54,068 bases of DNA. Origin: Syntrophobacteraceae bacterium. GTDB lineage: Bacteria > Desulfobacterota > Syntrophobacteria > Syntrophobacterales > Syntrophobacteraceae. The position numbers and the translations under genes were made by a program. Positions 50,248-54,068 of this stretch are shown piece after piece (within the stretch, counting starts at the first letter, position 1; each line of letters opens with the position of its first letter). The notes beneath the pieces were generated by a model. It saw only the letters and a list, made by a program, of their open reading frames with translations. It did not search any database and had not been told where the DNA came from. The DNA is taken from contig JARLHP010000068.1 in the NCBI GenBank assembly GCA_031292195.1, positions 1-54,068 on the forward strand, given 5' to 3'.

Positions 50248-52701
50248 TCAGGCCGGCAGGGAGAAGGTGAATACGCTTCCTTCCCCCCATTTGCTCTCGA
50301 CCTCGATTCTGCCGCCCAGCAGTTCGGCGAGCTTGCGGCAAATCGCCAGGCCCAGGCCGGTGCCTTCGTGCTGGCGGGACAGCCCCGTATCGATTTGCCG
50401 GAACGGCTGAAACAAGGTGCCGAAATCTTCTGGCTTTATCCCTATGCCCGTGTCTGCTATCGACACGCGGATTTCCGGGTGCGAACCACCCGGCGAAGGG
50501 GGAGCGAGCCACGCGGTGAGCCGGACTCCGCCCCGCTCCGTGAATTTGACGGCGTTATTTAGCAGGTTCAACAGCACCTGTTCGAACCGGCGCGAATCGC
50601 TCGCCAGCATGTCGATCTCGGGGGCGATTTCCACACCCAGGCGCAGCCCTTTTTTTTCCGCCATTGGTCTGGCGATGCCCGCCACTTTGTCGATGGAACT
50701 CCTCACATCGAAAAGTTTGCAGCCGACATCCAACTGCCCCGCCTCGATCTTGGAAATATCCAGGACGTCGTTGATCAGGCTGAGCAGATGGTTGGCGCTT
50801 TTCTCCACCATCCGCAGCTGCTTGCTCTGCTCTTCGTTCAAGGGACCCGCCAGCCCCATGAGAATGATGCCGGTAAAGCCGATAATCGAATTTAGCGGCG
50901 TGCGCAACTCGTGGGACATCGTGGCCAGAAAGGCCGATTTGAGCCGGTCGGCGGCCTCCGCGCGCTCTTTTGCCACCGCCAGCTCGGCGGTTCGCTCCGC
51001 CACCCGCCGCTCCAGTCCGGCAGTGAGTTCCCGCACGGCCTCCTCCGCCTTCTTGCGCTCCGAGATGTCCTCGATCACCACCAGCAGCCGCTTGAAGCCA
51101 TCAAGAGGAATCAGCTTGCTGCAAAGATTGACCGGGATGTGCGCGCCGCCCTTGCGCCGCAGTATCAGCTCCCGGCGATATTCCCCCGTGCCCGAAAGCC
51201 CCCGGATCATCGCATCGCGATCCTCCGGGCGGCGCCAAACGTCGAGTTCCCGGGAGGTATGACCGATCATCTCCGCGTTGGCGTAACCGACAATACCGCC
51301 AAAGGAGGAATTCACATGGAGAAAGACCCCGTCCTCGGGCCGGGTGATGCACACGCCCAGGGGAAGCATCTCGAAGATGGCCGCAAACCGTTCGCTCGAT
51401 TCGCGCAACTCGGCCTCCAACCGCTTCATCTCGGTCACGTCCGTGAGCACCGCTATGCGCGCCTCGGTGCTCCAGAAGGATATGTCATGCGAGCGCGCCA
51501 CGATGGTGATCACCGAGCCGTCGGCTCTCACGTGGTGCCACTCCCCCACATAGGCGCGTCCCTTGAGACCCATGGCCACCTTCGCGATTCTCTCTTTTTC
51601 CTCCTCGGGGTAGAGGTCGGTTAGAACGAAAGAGAGGGCCTGCTCGCGGCTGTACCCGTAGTGGTGGACGAAGGCGTCGTTTACCGCCAGCATCTTGAAG
51701 GTCACGCGCTGGTATATCAGCATCGGAACGGGATTATTTTCGAAGAGCATGCGGTATCTGCGCTCCTCCTCCCGCAGATTTTCGTTGATCCGATCCAGCT
51801 CCCGAGTCCGCTCGCGCACCTTTCGCTTAAAGACCGCCGCGGCCGCCAGGCTCCCAAGCAACGAAAAGCCCATCACAAGCCCCGCCATCCGCAACCACAC
51901 CGGGATCTCGAACCGGACCTTTTCCCCGGTCCAACGTCTCAAGCTGGCGTAATAGGCCGATTGCGGATCGACCTTCATAGCGGCCAGCTCTCGATCTATG
52001 GCCTCCAGCACCTCGCGGGACCCCTTCTTGGGCGCGGCGAAAAAATAGGGCGCCGGATCGAAGATGACCGGGGTGCTCTGAAGCCCGAACTCCCGTGCCT
52101 TCATCAATCCGAAGAACCGGTTGGTGACCCCGGCGTCCACCTTCCCCTCGGCGATCATCCGGAATTCGGTTTCGTAGTCGGTAACGGGAATCAAGGTGAG
52201 ATGTAAATCAAAGCCGCCGGCCAGGGTCTGCAAGGTCTGGAGCTGAATGGACTGTTCTAAAACGGCCACCCGTTTGCCCTTGAGATCCAGGATCGTCCGG
52301 ATTTGACTGCTTTTGCGGGCATAGACCTGGGACCACACGGAGAGTACCGGAACCGTGTTGAAGGAGTAGGTCACGTCGCGGCGGGCAGTGTAGGCCACAT
52401 CCGGCATCAGATCGATTTGCCCCCGCGCCAGCCGTTCGAGCCCCTGCTGCCACGTCCCGTGCCGGTAAGAAATCTCCCAGCCCCGATCTTCCGCGATCCG
52501 CTTTAGGATATCGATAAAGATGCCCGCCGGCCGACCCGATGTGTCCGTAAACACCTTGGGCGGATCTTCGTAAACCCCGACCCTTATGGTCCGGATGTCT
52601 GCGGCCGGGCTCGATGCGGTTATGAAGGCAAGAGTCCCCAGGACCGCGAGCAATATCGAAACGGTCTTGTAGACCCACGCCGCCTCATTGGTTTTCTTCA
52701 T
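50248..52701 (-). CDS. Membrane sensor kinase with periplasmic SBP_bac_3 domain, two PAS domains
   Basis: This 817-residue kinase has a signal/anchor (about 10-33), a solute-binding domain of family 3 (about 37-260, G-V-Y-E-D-P-P-K; BvgS/EvgS-like), a membrane helix at about 268-290, PAS domains at about 313-428 and 435-548, a HisKA with H597 (S-H-E-L-R-T-P-L-N), and an HATPase domain (N-N-A-V-K-F; D-T-G-I-G-I; G-T-G-L-G-L). It probably senses a small periplasmic ligand such as an amino acid or organic acid (inference) and phosphorylates the adjacent receiver. Confidence 0.9.
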   Translation of the reverse strand: MKKTNEAAWVYKTVSILLAVLGTLAFITASSPAADIRTIRVGVYEDPPKVFTDTSGRPAGIFIDILKRIAEDRGWEISYRHGTWQQGLERLARGQIDLMPDVAYTARRDVTYSFNTVPVLSVWSQVYARKSSQIRTILDLKGKRVAVLEQSIQLQTLQTLAGGFDLHLTLIPVTDYETEFRMIAEGKVDAGVTNRFFGLMKAREFGLQSTPVIFDPAPYFFAAPKKGSREVLEAIDRELAAMKVDPQSAYYASLRRWTGEKVRFEIPVWLRMAGLVMGFSLLGSLAAAAVFKRKVRERTRELDRINENLREEERRYRMLFENNPVPMLIYQRVTFKMLAVNDAFVHHYGYSREQALSFVLTDLYPEEEKERIAKVAMGLKGRAYVGEWHHVRADGSVITIVARSHDISFWSTEARIAVLTDVTEMKRLEAELRESSERFAAIFEMLPLGVCITRPEDGVFLHVNSSFGGIVGYANAEMIGHTSRELDVWRRPEDRDAMIRGLSGTGEYRRELILRRKGGAHIPVNLCSKLIPLDGFKRLLVVIEDISERKKAEEAVRELTAGLERRVAERTAELAVAKERAEAADRLKSAFLATMSHELRTPLNSIIGFTGIILMGLAGPLNEEQSKQLRMVEKSANHLLSLINDVLDISKIEAGQLDVGCKLFDVRSSIDKVAGIARPMAEKKGLRLGVEIAPEIDMLASDSRRFEQVLLNLLNNAVKFTERGGVRLTAWLAPPSPGGSHPEIRVSIADTGIGIKPEDFGTLFQPFRQIDTGLSRQHEGTGLGLAICRKLAELLGGRIEVESKWGEGSVFTFSLPA

Positions 52702-53155
52702 CCTGGATTCTCCTTCGTCATGAACATCCCCCGGGGTGGGAGAGCCCGTCGCCTGTCGGCCAAAGAGACGACAAAAGGTCCAGAAGCCCGCGTTTGTGCA
52801 ACTCTGTTATGTTGGTTCAAGATGGAATCTACTGTTGCATGAATTCGGACGCAAGCAAAATCCGATTATCCTTCGCGGGTATTGAGTATGGGCGAATACA
52901 AGGCGCCCCGGTCAATGGCCTGAAGTGAACATTCCCCTGATGTTTGGCCAACGTGCGCCAGGCGGCACGAAATTTTTTGCAAACCGTTTTTTTAAGGTCA
53001 CGAAAAACATTTGAAGTTATAATGACTAAATTGAGGCGATAGAAAGGCAGGCTGCCACTCAATAAGCCGCAGTTAGCGAGTTGGTCTTCGTTGTGACAAA
53101 AGCCGGCCACAATCAATTTGCTGCTTCACATATGGAATGCCAATGGAGGCTTGTG
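52702..53155. other. Divergent intergenic region
   Basis: This 454-bp gap lies between the kinase and BFN genes. It contains a TATAAT at 53017-53022 (weak -35) that may serve the BFN gene. I see no gene or RNA. Confidence 0.35.
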
Positions 53156-53611
53156 ATGGAGTCTAACGATTTTGTCGAAATCGGGACAGTCTTTGTAAAA
53201 ACAGACAGGACCCAGGGGAATATGGTCATCCTCAAGCGGTCCGAAGAAGACACCCACTATTTTCTGATGTTCGTAGGCGACGCGGAAATCACTGCGATAG
53301 CCAAGGAAAAAGGCCTTGTCGAACCAAAGCGCCCCCTCACCCATGACATCTACCTCACCATTCTCGAGCGCAGCGGCGTGAAGTTTGAGAAGATCGAAAT
53401 ATTCGAAATGCGCGACAACACCTTCTACGCCAAGATTTACGCCGCCATCAACGGAGAAACCTCTGTCTTCGATGCGCGCCCGAGTGACGCGGTCGCTTTG
53501 GCCCTGCACGAAAATTGCCCCATTCTGGTCAGCAGGAAGCTTCTGCGAGTCGAACTCACGGCCGAGGAAGTCCAGGAATTCGAGATGATCGTAAAGACCG
53601 TAAAGTTTTGA
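53156..53611 (+). CDS. Bifunctional nuclease (BFN/DUF151) family protein
   Basis: This protein of 151 residues matches the BFN/DUF151 family (mixed DNA/RNA nucleases or regulators, best known from plants and Mycobacterium). Signs are V-I-L-K-R-S-E-E-D, a G-D-A-E-I-T-A-I-A strand, R-P-L-T-H-D-I-Y-L-T-I-L and the family-typical F-D-A-R-P-S-D-A-V-A-L-A-L. The ATG at 53156 has GGAGG at 53143-53147. It stands alone; a terminator follows at 53726. Confidence 0.85.
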   Translation: MESNDFVEIGTVFVKTDRTQGNMVILKRSEEDTHYFLMFVGDAEITAIAKEKGLVEPKRPLTHDIYLTILERSGVKFEKIEIFEMRDNTFYAKIYAAINGETSVFDARPSDAVALALHENCPILVSRKLLRVELTAEEVQEFEMIVKTVKF

Positions 53612-53725
53612 TTTCCCTGGCTCATTAATCTTTGTCAAACTATCCGTTTGACTTGCGGACTCGTTTTGGATAGAGAACCAAGCTTCTACTCGGGTCCTGC
53701 CCTGAGGTTGTCGCGGAAACGATCC

Positions 53726-53753
53726 AAGCCGGCGCGGGCCGGCTTTGTTGTTT
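53726..53753 (+). terminator. Intrinsic terminator after the BFN gene
   Basis: AAGCCGGC (53726-53733) and GCCGGCTT (53738-53745) form an 8-bp stem with a 4-nt loop, followed by TGTTGTTT. It lies 115 bp after the stop. The rest of the gap 53612-53907 holds nothing that I can support. Confidence 0.65.
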
Positions 53754-53907
53754 CAGACCCGCCAGGGACCGGGCAGGCAGAAAGGGGCGCCAAGCGCTCT
53801 TTTCGCTCTGAGCTGTATTATCCATTACGGAAATTGCTCCCGGGCAGGGTTGCGGCTCTTGCCGCCCCGCGCCGACAGAGGGATTTTCCACCTTACGAGG
53901 ACAATTT

Positions 53908-54068
53908 ATGGCCATTTCTTCTTCCTCAGCCACCTTTACCCGTTTTTTCGTTCCGGAACTCGAAGTCGGCGATTTCTGGAGCTTTGTGGATGAAAAGCTG
54001 CGCGCGGGCGCCTTCGCAGAACCCGACGATTCCCAGACCGAGGCCGCCGGGTTTACCTCCTGGGAGGA
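53908..54068 (+). CDS. rdgC: RdgC-like recombination-associated protein, 5' end only
   Basis: The window ends inside this gene. The 54 visible codons begin M-A-I-S-S-S-S-A-T-F-T-R-F and continue with D-F-W-S-F-V-D-E-K-L-R and G-F-T-S-W-E, a layout typical of RdgC N-termini (S-A-S-F-T-R-F then a W-x-x-F region). GAGG precedes the ATG. RdgC is a ring-shaped DNA-binding protein that modulates RecA. Only the start is seen, so the assignment is moderate. Confidence 0.55.
   Translation, partial: MAISSSSATFTRFFVPELEVGDFWSFVDEKLRAGAFAEPDDSQTEAAGFTSWE

Overview
The window looks like a chromosomal piece of an anaerobic, GC-rich bacterium of the former Deltaproteobacteria, most like the Syntrophobacter group (Desulfobacterota). 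The reasons are the gene families: methylenetetrahydrofolate reductase MetF with MetV, a GltD/MvhD-type electron-transfer fusion, an NfnAB-type transhydrogenase, a tungsten-type aldehyde ferredoxin oxidoreductase with its own ferredoxin and radical SAM protein, a DUF169 protein, a beta-keto acid cleavage enzyme, and a left-edge protein resembling one I know from Syntrophobacter. No taxonomic marker gene is present, so this is an inference from gene content.

Layout. 1-5452: a partial protein of unknown function (minus), a DedA membrane protein, and an ECF-type importer (S component, EcfT, and a fused ABC-ABC-methyltransferase). 5456-8619: a minus-strand catabolic cluster (BKACE, cyclase-type hydrolase, isochorismatase-type hydrolase, DUF169). 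8889-12793: a flavodoxin-like reductase, then a P-loop NTPase/TPR-repeat pair and an SCP2-domain protein. 12850-15829: an MMPL/RND exporter with an MlaC-like periplasmic protein (minus). 16348-21066: a secreted proline-rich protein, then AOR, ferredoxin and radical SAM maturase. 21198-27733: C1 and electron-transfer metabolism, with MetF, MetV and a GltD-MvhD fusion on the minus strand and NfnA, NfnB divergent on the plus strand, ending at a strong terminator. 27734-43019: an accessory, defence-rich island. It starts with an intact HigBA-type pair, then two decayed RelE/HigB-type toxin-antitoxin loci, then a minus-strand run of genes that read as one operon: AbiEi, AbiEii, a 75-residue protein, HsdR, HsdM, HsdS, an AAA ATPase and a subtilisin-like protease (the IetA/IetS pair). 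After it come an acetoacetate-decarboxylase-like protein and a ParE/CopG-type pair. 43370-47473: a five-gene zinc/manganese ABC importer operon with its own Fur-family regulator and a palindromic operator in its promoter. 47766-52701: a three-gene phosphorelay cluster. 53156-end: a bifunctional-nuclease-family protein and the start of an RdgC-like gene.

How the genes fit together. The 17-28 kb block is a coherent redox module in which AOR, MetFV-MvhD and NfnAB would share ferredoxin and NAD(P)H pools, as expected of a syntroph, sulfate reducer or acetogen-like anaerobe. The 28-43 kb block is a layered defence island; two short dispersed repeats occur once near its left end and again, in the same order and orientation, near its right end. 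The most unusual items are the single-transcript stack of three defence modules, the fused ABC-ABC-methyltransferase whose two ATPase halves are degenerate in a matching way, and the GltD-MvhD fusion next to metVF. All functions are read from recognisable motifs; nothing was tested by search.
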